NCBI RefSeq assembly: GCF_022921055.1
Contig: NZ_CP095061.1
Coordinates: forward strand, 3,759,501 to 3,823,500
Source of the DNA: Hymenobacter volaticus
GTDB lineage: Bacteria; Bacteroidota; Bacteroidia; Cytophagales; Hymenobacteraceae
Length of the DNA: 64,000 nt
Direction: 5' to 3'
A model generated the notes under the pieces. The model did no database searches. It was not told where the DNA came from and worked only from the letters and a program-made list of their open reading frames with translations. Position 1 is the first letter of the stretch. Every line of letters starts with the position of its first letter. Below are positions 33,617 through 41,490 of this stretch, one piece after another. A program made the translations under genes and the position numbers.

Positions 33617-33871
33617 CTAAGAACTAGTTGCCATGGCAATACCGTTGCGGCGCACTACAAACCCGATTCGGAACACTCCGCTCAGCACGTTTAATTCATA
33701 CACCGCATCAGCACCATCTTCCGCCACCGTGAAGATGTGGGGGCTTACAAACAGGTAGCTTCTCTTATCAGATACAACTTGCCCGTCATAGGTAATTCTT
33801 TCCCGGCCATTCCAAAGGCTGGCTTCTATTTCAAGGTGATGGCCGTGCGTGTCTACCGTAAACTTCTTCAT
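33617..33871 (-). CDS. Small beta-rich protein of unknown function
   Basis: 84 aa from ATG 33871. Short strands alternate (FTVDTHGHHLEIEASLWNGR, ERITYDGQVVSDKRSYLF, FTVAEDGADAVYELNVL, FRIGFVVRRNGI), suggesting a small beta-sandwich; the wording GRE-x-I-x-x-D-G-x-x-V-S-D-K-R-S resembles FAIM-like repeat folds, but I cannot confirm this. No signal peptide. It lies between the GHL10 gene and the VanX-like gene, all on the minus strand. Confidence 0.55.
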   Translation of the reverse strand: MKKFTVDTHGHHLEIEASLWNGRERITYDGQVVSDKRSYLFVSPHIFTVAEDGADAVYELNVLSGVFRIGFVVRRNGIAMATSS

Positions 33872-33938
33872 GTACCGGGTTGCCAATGAGTTGGAAGATA
33901 CATACTAGCCTTGCATTTCGAATACCCAATGTCTGCGA

Positions 33939-34595
33939 CTAATTTGGGTAGGCCAACGCGGAAAATGGAATATCCAGCAACTCGAACTCGGCCCATCGCG
34001 CAAAGTCGAAGTGCCACCACTCGGCCGGGTAGTTTACGAAGTTGAAAGCGGCCATGGTATCGAGCAGCAAGGTGCGGTTGCGACGTACTTCCGCCGTTAC
34101 GGGCTCGTAGGCAGCATGCGCCGCGGGCGTTAAGTCGTCGAAATCAGTAGGCATGAGGAGTGGCTGGCCGGCGGCATCTACTAGCCCCACATCCACGGAG
34201 CAGCCGCGGTTGTGCCGGGAGCCCCGCCAAGGTGGAGCGGCGTAGGTTTCGTCTTGAATTTGGTTCCAAAACCGCACGGTTACGCTGTACGGTCGGTAGG
34301 CATCGAACACAACTAACCCTACGCCTTGCGCGGCCAGGGCAGCTTGCACCTGCTGCAATGCGGCGGCGGCGGGAGCCCGCAGAAACGCCACGGCATTGGG
34401 GTAGAGTGGTTCCCCTAGCACATTGACAGATGTGGCATAGCGAATATCGAGCTCGATAGTCGGAATCAGCTTCTTTACATCAACCAGCTTGGCTTCCGGA
34501 TTCGCTTGCGCTTGGTGCTGGTAAGTAGCCACATCGGAAACTACCGGCAGGTTGTGGGCATTGGGCGCGGCTGAGGCGTTTGTGGCTGGCATCAT
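33939..34595 (-). CDS. D-Ala-D-Ala dipeptidase (VanX/DdpX-like, M15D)
   Basis: 218 aa. Zinc-site motifs of the M15D dipeptidases are visible: SRHNRGCSVDVGL (SxHxxGxxxD) and EWWHFDF, with the conserved VVFDAYRPYSV upstream. It should split D-Ala-D-Ala. No signal peptide is seen; cytoplasmic action would recycle or limit D-Ala-D-Ala, while acquired vancomycin resistance needs VanH/VanA partners that are absent here. The start ATG overlaps the stop of the upstream serine hydrolase by 4 nt (ATGA), showing translational coupling and a shared role in wall peptide turnover. Confidence 0.9.
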   Translation of the reverse strand: MMPATNASAAPNAHNLPVVSDVATYQHQAQANPEAKLVDVKKLIPTIELDIRYATSVNVLGEPLYPNAVAFLRAPAAAALQQVQAALAAQGVGLVVFDAYRPYSVTVRFWNQIQDETYAAPPWRGSRHNRGCSVDVGLVDAAGQPLLMPTDFDDLTPAAHAAYEPVTAEVRRNRTLLLDTMAAFNFVNYPAEWWHFDFARWAEFELLDIPFSALAYPN

Positions 34596-35896
34596 GGGGC
34601 ATCCTCTCCTTCTACGATATAGTCTAGCTGAAACTGGCTCAGGTTGGCCGGATAGCGGCGCGTACGTTGCCGCTCGTAGTTGTACACCGCCTGCCCTAGG
34701 TCGCGCAGGAAGGGAAAGCCGATGGTATCGTAGTCGTAGTGGTCGTCGTTGAGTACGCCGTCGGCATTGACGTAGATGACGGCGGCCAGCATAAACTCGA
34801 CGCCGTGCACGAAATCAGCGACGTAGGCGTTGTCGATGAGAAAGCCATACGCCTGCCCAATTTTATTGAACACCCGTACGCCCGGAGGCAGCGGCGCAAT
34901 ACCCCCACCGCCGAGCAGAAATTTGGCGTAGGTATCAGGGAAGTGTGCGACATCGTAGCGCGGAGCGCGGCTTTCGCGGGGCAGCATGGAGAGGTAGCGG
35001 TACAGAAACCGGTAGTTGGCGGGGGCCAGTGCAAACCGGTGCTCGGCGGGCGTGGCCTCTGGAAACAGTAAGGCCCGCAAGACTTGCTGCTGCTCAGGCA
35101 GCGGAAAGTTGTTTTTGGTACTAAAGTCCAGCGGACCTTCCACTCGTTTTTCGCCCTGCATGTACGCCTCCCCAACCCGAACATCTCGCGCCGCTAGCTT
35201 TGGCAACGGTTGACTGTTGTAGGCGGAAGGCTGCACGTATAGCGGTTGCGTGAGGGCCGTATCAGCGTAAAAAGCCAGTGGGTTGGTATGCCGGGAGCCA
35301 GGCTCCTCGTCGCCGACCGAAAGCCGATGAATCAGCCGAGTTTGGCGCAAACCAAGAGTCCGCAGCTTGTCGTTCAGTTCTTGCTGTCCCACAAACTCAT
35401 ACAGCCGGTTGTAGGCATCATTGTCGCTCACCAAAAGCACCTTGCGCACGTATTGCCCCACGCTGGCCCGCCCCGAAGCAGCCGACGAATCGCGAAGCAC
35501 GCGGGTTTGGCGAGCAAAAGCCGAATCTATTCGCAGCGGAGAGGCCGCCGTAAGACCTGGTATCTGGGCACGCAGGGTTCGTAGCTTCGCCAGCGCCAAG
35601 GCCGCCGCTGGCAGCTTCACGGTGCTAGCCGGATAGAAATACTGCTTAGGAGAAGCGCCATAGCGAAACGTACGAAAGTGCGGCTGGCCTGCCGCGTCGC
35701 GGTTGATTTGCGTGTACAGGACCTGCACCCGGTACGCCTTCGGATTACGCAGCACCCGCCCGAAATGGGTTGTATCGGCCCGTAGCAGGCGCGGCAGCGG
35801 GTTACCGCCACGTTGTGCCCACGCGGCAACGGGCAGTAGGAGCGTGACCACCAACGCCCGTACTTTATATCTAATACCAAAAAAGAAACCCCTCAT
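34592..35896 (-). CDS. Serine hydrolase of class A beta-lactamase fold
   Basis: 434 aa with an N-terminal signal (LVVTLLLPVAAWAQ). Active-site motifs of penicillin-recognising enzymes are present: STVK (S-x-x-K), and SDNDAYN (S-D-N), in the usual order. A KTG-like triad is not obvious; FNKIGQ may take its place. It is larger than class A beta-lactamases because of inserted segments, as in Bacteroidetes 'serine hydrolase' proteins related to DUF2268/beta-lactamase2. The substrate could be peptidoglycan peptides rather than antibiotics. First gene of a coupled pair with the VanX-like dipeptidase. Confidence 0.85.
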   Translation of the reverse strand: MRGFFFGIRYKVRALVVTLLLPVAAWAQRGGNPLPRLLRADTTHFGRVLRNPKAYRVQVLYTQINRDAAGQPHFRTFRYGASPKQYFYPASTVKLPAAALALAKLRTLRAQIPGLTAASPLRIDSAFARQTRVLRDSSAASGRASVGQYVRKVLLVSDNDAYNRLYEFVGQQELNDKLRTLGLRQTRLIHRLSVGDEEPGSRHTNPLAFYADTALTQPLYVQPSAYNSQPLPKLAARDVRVGEAYMQGEKRVEGPLDFSTKNNFPLPEQQQVLRALLFPEATPAEHRFALAPANYRFLYRYLSMLPRESRAPRYDVAHFPDTYAKFLLGGGGIAPLPPGVRVFNKIGQAYGFLIDNAYVADFVHGVEFMLAAVIYVNADGVLNDDHYDYDTIGFPFLRDLGQAVYNYERQRTRRYPANLSQFQLDYIVEGEDAP

Positions 35897-36143
35897 ATGG
35901 CCGGAAGATAAAATTCTCCGGGCTCTATAGGAGGGTTTGTCTCAATTAAAAGAAGTAGGGAGCCTCCTAAGTGATAGCACAGATGCGCTATTTCGCATTC
36001 GGACAAGGCATAGATGAAGCCTGCATAATGGCGCGAAGTGCACCACCTGCCTGATGGCGTAGCTCTTCAGTGACTGACCATTTTGCTAAATCATGTCGTA
36101 TGATGTCCCTGTTGCACTCGTATTGTGCTACGATTTTGTAGAC
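35897..36143. other. Intergenic region
   Basis: Sequence between the serine hydrolase promoter and the terminator at 36144. A 63-codon minus-strand frame (36179-35988) starts inside the terminator loop and is probably chance. No other feature seen. Confidence 0.5.
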
Positions 36144-36201
36144 AAACAAAGAAGCGGAGTACAGCAGGAATTTAATCATGCTATACTCCGCTTCTTTGTT
36201 T
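36144..36201 (-). terminator. Long 18-bp perfect hairpin
   Basis: AAACAAAGAAGCGGAGTA pairs perfectly with its complement at 36184-36201; the 22-nt loop can add a short AGCA/TGCT stem. It follows the stop at 36302 by about 100 nt on the minus strand and is the likely end of that transcript. Confidence 0.75.
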
Positions 36202-36301
36202 CACTCGATTTTAAAGGCGGTTAAAACAGTGATGTTTGTCGCCTCATCGCGCCTGCTATTTTCTCCTTGAGAATCGGCACTTGGAGCTTACTTGTTGATG
36301 C

Positions 36302-36580
36302 TTATTCAGCTCCTTGGTCTTCTATAGGGCTGCCGTCCTCGGCTGAATTGGCTCCGCCTTCCATGCCGTTGGTTTGGCCGGCGTTGCCGTATTCGCCACG
36401 AATGCCAGAACCGTCACCCATATTTTCTTGGGTGCTCGTGGCTTCGGGGTTGCCACTGGCTTGCGGGTCCTGATCTTCTTGGCCGGGAATGCGACCGGCG
36501 GTGCTCATTTCACTGGCTTGCTGTTCGGCAGCTTCGTTTTGCTGCTTATCTGAAGAGGGGTCGGGCTGATTGTTTGCCAT
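36302..36580 (-). CDS. Small acidic disordered protein
   Basis: 92 aa, almost without hydrophobic residues, rich in Gln, Gly, Asn, Asp, Glu, Ser. It has no signal, no repeat unit long enough to name and no recognisable domain. Composition resembles hydrophilin-like stress proteins. It lies 37 nt downstream of another protein of the same character, so both are probably co-transcribed. Function unknown. Confidence 0.65.
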   Translation of the reverse strand: MANNQPDPSSDKQQNEAAEQQASEMSTAGRIPGQEDQDPQASGNPEATSTQENMGDGSGIRGEYGNAGQTNGMEGGANSAEDGSPIEDQGAE

Positions 36581-36617
36581 GATGGAGGGAGGTGGGGGTT
36601 ATACAGGTGAGAGTAGA

Positions 36618-36923
36618 CTACAGATTTACCTTGCCGGTTTCGCCGCCCGATACGCCGGTGCCGCTGCTGATGCTGTTGCCACCAACGTCGCCGTCTTGGG
36701 CGTTGCCGGGGGCATCGTAGTTGGGCGCACCCGAACGCACGCGGGCGCCCGAAATTTCTTTACCGCCTTCGGTGCCGCCGCTGCCTGAGTTGTCGTCGGC
36801 GTTGTTGCCCGTGTCGGGGCCGCCGGGGGCTTGGCGGCCTTCGGGTTGCCGCTGATCGGTTTGCGAGCTACTTGCTTCGGGCAGGTTGCTGGCGTCGATG
36901 GGTTGTTCGGTGGGCTTATCCAT
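36618..36923 (-). CDS. Small Gly-rich disordered protein
   Basis: 101 aa from ATG 36923 (the frame is open further upstream but without a sensible start). It begins MDKPTEQPIDASNLPEASSS and is dominated by Gly, Asn, Asp, Ser and Gln, with runs such as DDNSGSGGTEGGKE. No domain is recognised. Its composition, size and position match the next gene, suggesting a related pair of intrinsically disordered proteins; a hydrophilin or desiccation role is only a guess. Confidence 0.65.
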   Translation of the reverse strand: MDKPTEQPIDASNLPEASSSQTDQRQPEGRQAPGGPDTGNNADDNSGSGGTEGGKEISGARVRSGAPNYDAPGNAQDGDVGGNSISSGTGVSGGETGKVNL

Positions 36924-37077
36924 AACTTTCAAGTGTTTCGGTGAGTGGATGAGGAAAGAGCAGTACAAGCTATACGCGGCAGCGGCTGGCGCGTTCACCG
37001 AGAGGGCATGGTAGTACGGTGGCTTTTCCAGAACTTGGGAACTGCTTCTTTCTAAATTATCCGCGTTCTGTTTCACT

Positions 37078-37923
37078 ATGTCTACTTTACTTCCTTCTGA
37101 TTCTCTTTCCCAAAAAACCGATGGCGAGCTGCTATTTCTGGCGCAGCACCCCGAGCTATACCACGCCGACCTGATTGCCGCCGCCCGCCGCGAACTACGC
37201 CGCCGTGGCATCAGCCCCGACCCCGCCCAGCCCGAACCTCTTCCGCGCGAAAACTATATCCTGCCTTATCAGGAAGAGCAAGAGCCTAGCCTCTGGCAGC
37301 GCCCCACGCCGTGGGTGGTATTGCTGGCTGTGCTGCTCGTTGGCGGTATTCTGTACTGGAAAAACATGCAAAGCAAAGCCACTCAGGCCGTGGTGGCGCA
37401 ACAAGAAATAGAAGGGCCCATCGAGTTGGAAACCGTAGAAACGCATCTCATTCCTACGTTTGACTCTCTTACCCGCACTCAAATCGCGCAAGAGATGCGC
37501 CAGCTCTCCCCCGCCGCCCGCAGCGAAGACACCACCGCTACTCGCAAATACCGGCTCCTCGCCACCCGCTACTGGAATGCGGAAAATCAATCGGCGTACT
37601 TGTTCAAAGAGTTGAAGGGCGATGCGTCTGATGTTGGGCTGGCCAAACAAGCGCCCGTCGTGATTGAAGAATGGCGGCGGCTCACCAAGGCCCTTGTGTA
37701 TAACCACGGCCTCACTGCCACCCTCGCCGAGCGCATGGACCTAATGCGTCGAGCTGCCTATCTACGCATTGAAACGCTACAGGAAATAGCCCGCCGTGCA
37801 CAAAACGACCAAGTTATCCTCGATCCTGATATTACGAATCTGGCCGACTCCGCCGCGCAGATGAGGGAGTCGTTGCTGAGCCGCGAAAAGTGGAACGGTC
37901 GGCTTCGGCGGGCTACTTTTTAG
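37078..37923 (+). CDS. Single-pass membrane protein with KTDxELLxLAQH N-terminal module
   Basis: 281 aa. The N-terminal segment (about residues 13-45, KTDGELLFLAQHPELYHAD, ELRRRGI) matches the N-terminus of the rhomboid encoded next to it. One membrane segment (about 80-96, WVVLLAVLLVGGILYW) follows, then a helical, charged C-terminal region of about 180 residues on the far side, presumably periplasmic or with opposite topology. No family recognised. The shared module suggests both proteins bind the same partner. It is 209 nt upstream of the rhomboid gene. Confidence 0.7.
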   Translation: MSTLLPSDSLSQKTDGELLFLAQHPELYHADLIAAARRELRRRGISPDPAQPEPLPRENYILPYQEEQEPSLWQRPTPWVVLLAVLLVGGILYWKNMQSKATQAVVAQQEIEGPIELETVETHLIPTFDSLTRTQIAQEMRQLSPAARSEDTTATRKYRLLATRYWNAENQSAYLFKELKGDASDVGLAKQAPVVIEEWRRLTKALVYNHGLTATLAERMDLMRRAAYLRIETLQEIARRAQNDQVILDPDITNLADSAAQMRESLLSREKWNGRLRRATF

Positions 37924-38132
37924 AGTTTTGCCGCGGAACCGTTCGATGGAATAACCAGACCCAAACAGTAGCGCTTAACACCGGCAGCTATTGCTCAACA
38001 GAAAATTTTCAACTGACAATCAAGCCCTGACCGTAGCCAACGGGAAGGGCTTGTGTCATTTTGTGCGTACTGTTGTTAAAGCAAAAGTAGGGTGTTCTTG
38101 TCCTGCCTACGCTACATCACACGGGTTGCTTT

Positions 38133-38945
38133 ATGCCCTTCGAAGATAAAACCGACGCGGAGCTGCTGTATTTGGCGCAGCACGGCGCGCGCTACTCACC
38201 TGCCGTCGCCAACGCCGCTGTGCAGGAGTTACAGCGCCGGGGCTTGATACCAACCGAGCTGCCTACCCCCGCCCCTACCCCCGTTCTTCCGCCAGAACCA
38301 GTTGAAAGCTGGCCGCGTCAACTAAGGCGGCTAGTGAAAAGTATTGCTTGGCCGCGGCAAGGCTATTACATCACGCCACTATTGATCCTCTCGAATCTAC
38401 TGGTATTCCTGCTGATGGGGCTGAGCGGGGTGAGCCTGCTGAACCCCACCGGGCCTGACCTTGTGGCTTGGGGTTCCAATTTCTCACCTTTAACTCCGAT
38501 GCAGCCCTGGCGGCTACTCACGAGCGTATTTTTGCACGGTGGGCCGGCTCACTTGTTTCTTAATATGAGCGCCCTACTCCTACTCGGTTTGCTAGCCGAG
38601 GCAAAAGTAGGCCGCGGACCTTGGCTCTTGACTTATCTATTGAGTGGTATTGGAGGCAGCCTCACGAGTTGGTGGTGGCACACCCAGGGCATTAATTCAG
38701 TGGGAGCTTCGGGCGCTATTTTCGGACTATATGGGTTGCTATTGGCCTTACTGCTTACGCGCACTCACTTTCGAACCCGCCAAGACCGGGCAGGTATCAT
38801 AGGGCTGTTGCTCTATTTCGCACTTGGCAGTTTGGTTGGTGGGTTAGAAGGCCCCACTACCGACAACGCCGCCCACGTAGGCGGCTTACTGACCGGCTTT
38901 GCAACGGGGTTAGTGCTTGGGTTGGTGGGTAGTAGAAAGGTTTGA
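38133..38945 (+). CDS. Rhomboid-family intramembrane serine protease
   Basis: 270 aa. After an N-terminal cytoplasmic module (KTDAELLYLAQHGARYSP...ELQRRGL) and a Pro-rich linker, about six membrane helices carry the rhomboid elements HGGPAHLFLNM, GASGAIFGLYG with catalytic Ser193, and AAHVGG with catalytic His248. It cuts membrane-protein substrates within the lipid layer. The extra N-terminal module is unusual for the core family but shared with the upstream gene product. Confidence 0.92.
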   Translation: MPFEDKTDAELLYLAQHGARYSPAVANAAVQELQRRGLIPTELPTPAPTPVLPPEPVESWPRQLRRLVKSIAWPRQGYYITPLLILSNLLVFLLMGLSGVSLLNPTGPDLVAWGSNFSPLTPMQPWRLLTSVFLHGGPAHLFLNMSALLLLGLLAEAKVGRGPWLLTYLLSGIGGSLTSWWWHTQGINSVGASGAIFGLYGLLLALLLTRTHFRTRQDRAGIIGLLLYFALGSLVGGLEGPTTDNAAHVGGLLTGFATGLVLGLVGSRKV

Positions 38946-39080
38946 TTGCAAGTGCTTAAACTTCTAGAACAATAGTTGAGTATTAAACAAATCAAATTTT
39001 TACTTTTACAAGTACAACTATTTGGCTCTATCCCTGATCTATCAGGGTAAGAACACTGTCTTTTCAACTCGCCTTCACTC

Positions 39081-40043
39081 ATGAGAGCAACTCTACTCGC
39101 ACTGGCTACTGCTAGCCTCAGCCTATTTGCATCAACCTCTTCCGCTCAGGCAATATCCAACGGCACCTTTGAAACCTGGGTAACTCGTAGAGCCTTAGTA
39201 GTACCTTTCAGCTGGACTACCGTAGATGAGGGTATCGAATCATCTCCTGCGGGCCTTTTTTACAGCGCCGTTACATCCACTAGAGATCCTAGTAGTCATG
39301 CTGGCACGTATGCTGCAAAGCTAGAAACAAAAGACGGCGGGCTAGTTAGTACAGTTCTTGGTGCAATCCCCGGGGGTCTGCTGTTGGGCACTGCAAGCTA
39401 CAACTCCGTTACTGACATATTAGCTGATCGTGATATAAGCGAGATTGGGGGGCTGCCCTTTACCAACCGCGCTGCCAACATGCAGTTTTACTACAAGCTG
39501 ACTGGCGATAATGCCCTTCCTGATTCAGCCTACGCCATTGTGGCGCTTACCCGCACTACAGGGGGCACCACCCAAACTATTGCTTCCGGCAGTTTGCGTT
39601 TGTTGCCGGCTACAGCTTACACATTGGCCACCGTGCCATTACGATACACTTCTGCACTTACCCCCGATTCCATTCATATTGGTTTTGCATCGGGACTTGC
39701 TGATGTGCGCCATGAGGGGACCACGCTTTTCATCGATGATGTAACGATGACTGGCCTAGTATCCGCGACCAAGAACCCTGTGTTGGAGGCTTCGCTGAAT
39801 GTCTATCCTAACCCTAGCTCGAACAGCGAGTTTCGTCTAGCTTCCCCCACTAAGCCAAGCGTAGCAACTGCTCCTTATACCATCACCGATGCCACTGGTC
39901 ATGTAGTGCGCACCTCGGCAGCAGTACCGGCTAGTTTGGCTAACGGTCGGCCACTCGAACTACGTGGGTTGCCAGCCGGTGTGTATATGCTGCAATTGCA
40001 TACCCCTGAAGGTGTACTTACCCGCAAGCTATTGATTCCTTAA
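39081..40043 (+). CDS. Secreted T9SS protein with PCMD-like carbohydrate domain
   Basis: 320 aa. Signal peptide (ending SSAQ), then a beta-sandwich starting ISNGTFETW, with PFSWTTVDEG, AGTYAAKLET, NRAANMQFYYKLTGD and TTLFIDDVTMTG, the layout of 'putative carbohydrate metabolism domain' (PCMD) proteins. A T9SS type A domain (LNVYPNPSSNSEFRL ... GVYMLQLHTPEGVLTRKLLIP) completes it. It should be displayed on or released from the cell surface; a glycan-binding role is suggested by the domain but not shown. Confidence 0.85.
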   Translation: MRATLLALATASLSLFASTSSAQAISNGTFETWVTRRALVVPFSWTTVDEGIESSPAGLFYSAVTSTRDPSSHAGTYAAKLETKDGGLVSTVLGAIPGGLLLGTASYNSVTDILADRDISEIGGLPFTNRAANMQFYYKLTGDNALPDSAYAIVALTRTTGGTTQTIASGSLRLLPATAYTLATVPLRYTSALTPDSIHIGFASGLADVRHEGTTLFIDDVTMTGLVSATKNPVLEASLNVYPNPSSNSEFRLASPTKPSVATAPYTITDATGHVVRTSAAVPASLANGRPLELRGLPAGVYMLQLHTPEGVLTRKLLIP

Positions 40044-40072
40044 TCGCCTTCATTGATAGTATTGTTTTTCTC

Positions 40073-40108
40073 CGCTCCCGCCGTTGGTATCATCCAGCGA
40101 CGGGAGCG
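40073..40108 (+). terminator. Terminator after T9SS gene
   Basis: Stem CGCTCCCG / CGGGAGCG followed by TTTTTTCTT, 30 nt past the stop. Confidence 0.8.
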
Positions 40109-40227
40109 TTTTTTCTTGTTGTTTTCAGAATGCGTTAAATGCAGAAGAGAGAACTTGAATTGCGGAAGCTGTATAACAAGCAACTCTTGTCAGTTTGGCA
40201 ACCTACTGCCGCGGCCAGTTGTATTAG

Positions 40228-41490
40228 ATGTTGTTCGGGCTGTACCTTTTGTCGCCCGCATCTTTAGTGAACTATCGACGTGCAACGCCCGATTCTGTGA
40301 CCGACGACCAGCTACCAACCGATTCCGCGTCCGACCCGCCAGCCGGAAAGCAACCCTCCCGGTGGCAACGCGCAGTGACGGCCGTTGGTCGGGTGGCAGT
40401 GGTGCCTTTCAACACAGCAGGCTACCTCTACCGGACCGGTCAGCAAAACCGGCACTTCACGCTCCCGGTCCTTAACGGTGCTTTCGGCGACCAACTTGCC
40501 GAGCGCCACGACCGGCGAGCTATTCAGATGAGCTTCCGGCGGCATGGCGCTGATGTCTCTGTGGCGTCGTTGCGGCTAGAACCCACAGCCGATGGGCGCC
40601 CACGCAAAACGGTGGTATTTCTGCATGGCCTGATGGGCGACGAGGTAATTTGGCAAACGGGGTCGCCGGAAGGGTTGCGGTACGGTCCACGTCTGCAACA
40701 AGACACCGGTGCCAACTGCCTCTACGTTCGCTACAACACGGGCCTGCACATCTCCGAGAATGGCAAGCAACTCAACCTTCTTCTCCTTGAGTTACTAACC
40801 ACGTTTCCCGACGCCATCGGCGATTTAATCCTGATGGGTCACAGCATGGGGGGCCTCGTTATTCGGAGCGCGGGTTACTACGCGTCTCCCCCACAGAATA
40901 CGCTTGAGCGGCAAGCGTCTATCAACGAAGCCGCGCAGAGCGACGCTCACTACGTAGCAACTCAAACCTCGCGTCCACAACCAAGCACCTGGCTAGCCCA
41001 CCTGCGCGACGTATTCCTGTTGGGGGTACCCAACGACGGCTCCTTTTTAGAGCAGAACAGTCATTTCACGTCGGTGGTACTCCGCAAAATCAACTTGCGA
41101 CCAACCCGCTTTATCAGTGGCCTAATCGATAAGCGTAGCAACGGCATCAAGGACCTGCGGCACGCTATTTTGGTTGATGAGGACTGGCAAGACCCACACG
41201 CCAACGACTTATTTCCGCCGCGCACGTTGGTACCGCCATTGCCGGGTGTCCGCTACCATGTGCTCGTTGGCTCCCTGCTCAAATCCGCCAACTCTGCCCT
41301 CCACGACTACTTCGGCGACGGACTTGTGGGCGCTGGCAGTGCCCTCGGCCGTGTTTTTGGCGACCCAGCCCTGCCACCAGAGCAGCAGATCAGCACCCGC
41401 GTATTCTCCAAGCTTCACCATGGCAGCTTGCTTAGCAACCAAGAGGTGTATCAGTACCTCCGCGACCGAGTAAACCAAACGCGAGGTTAG
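40228..41490 (+). CDS. Lipase-like alpha/beta hydrolase (PGAP1/DUF676 type)
   Basis: 420 aa. The core contains VVFLHGLMGDEVIWQ (oxyanion region) and GHSMGGLVIRS with nucleophile Ser206; the acid is probably in DYFGDGLVG and the base in KLHHGSLLSN. The pattern and the long N-terminal part resemble esterases of the PGAP1-like/DUF676 group that act on lipid or GPI-like esters. No signal peptide is clear. The last 4 nt overlap the converging alpha/beta hydrolase gene on the other strand. Confidence 0.85.
   Translation: MLFGLYLLSPASLVNYRRATPDSVTDDQLPTDSASDPPAGKQPSRWQRAVTAVGRVAVVPFNTAGYLYRTGQQNRHFTLPVLNGAFGDQLAERHDRRAIQMSFRRHGADVSVASLRLEPTADGRPRKTVVFLHGLMGDEVIWQTGSPEGLRYGPRLQQDTGANCLYVRYNTGLHISENGKQLNLLLLELLTTFPDAIGDLILMGHSMGGLVIRSAGYYASPPQNTLERQASINEAAQSDAHYVATQTSRPQPSTWLAHLRDVFLLGVPNDGSFLEQNSHFTSVVLRKINLRPTRFISGLIDKRSNGIKDLRHAILVDEDWQDPHANDLFPPRTLVPPLPGVRYHVLVGSLLKSANSALHDYFGDGLVGAGSALGRVFGDPALPPEQQISTRVFSKLHHGSLLSNQEVYQYLRDRVNQTRG

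Noticed and set aside
33939-34595. Vancomycin-resistance cluster
   Set aside because: Only a VanX-like gene is present; VanH/VanA and VanRS partners are absent.
35988-36179. 63-codon minus-strand open frame
   Set aside because: Its start lies in the loop of a strong hairpin and it has no family features.
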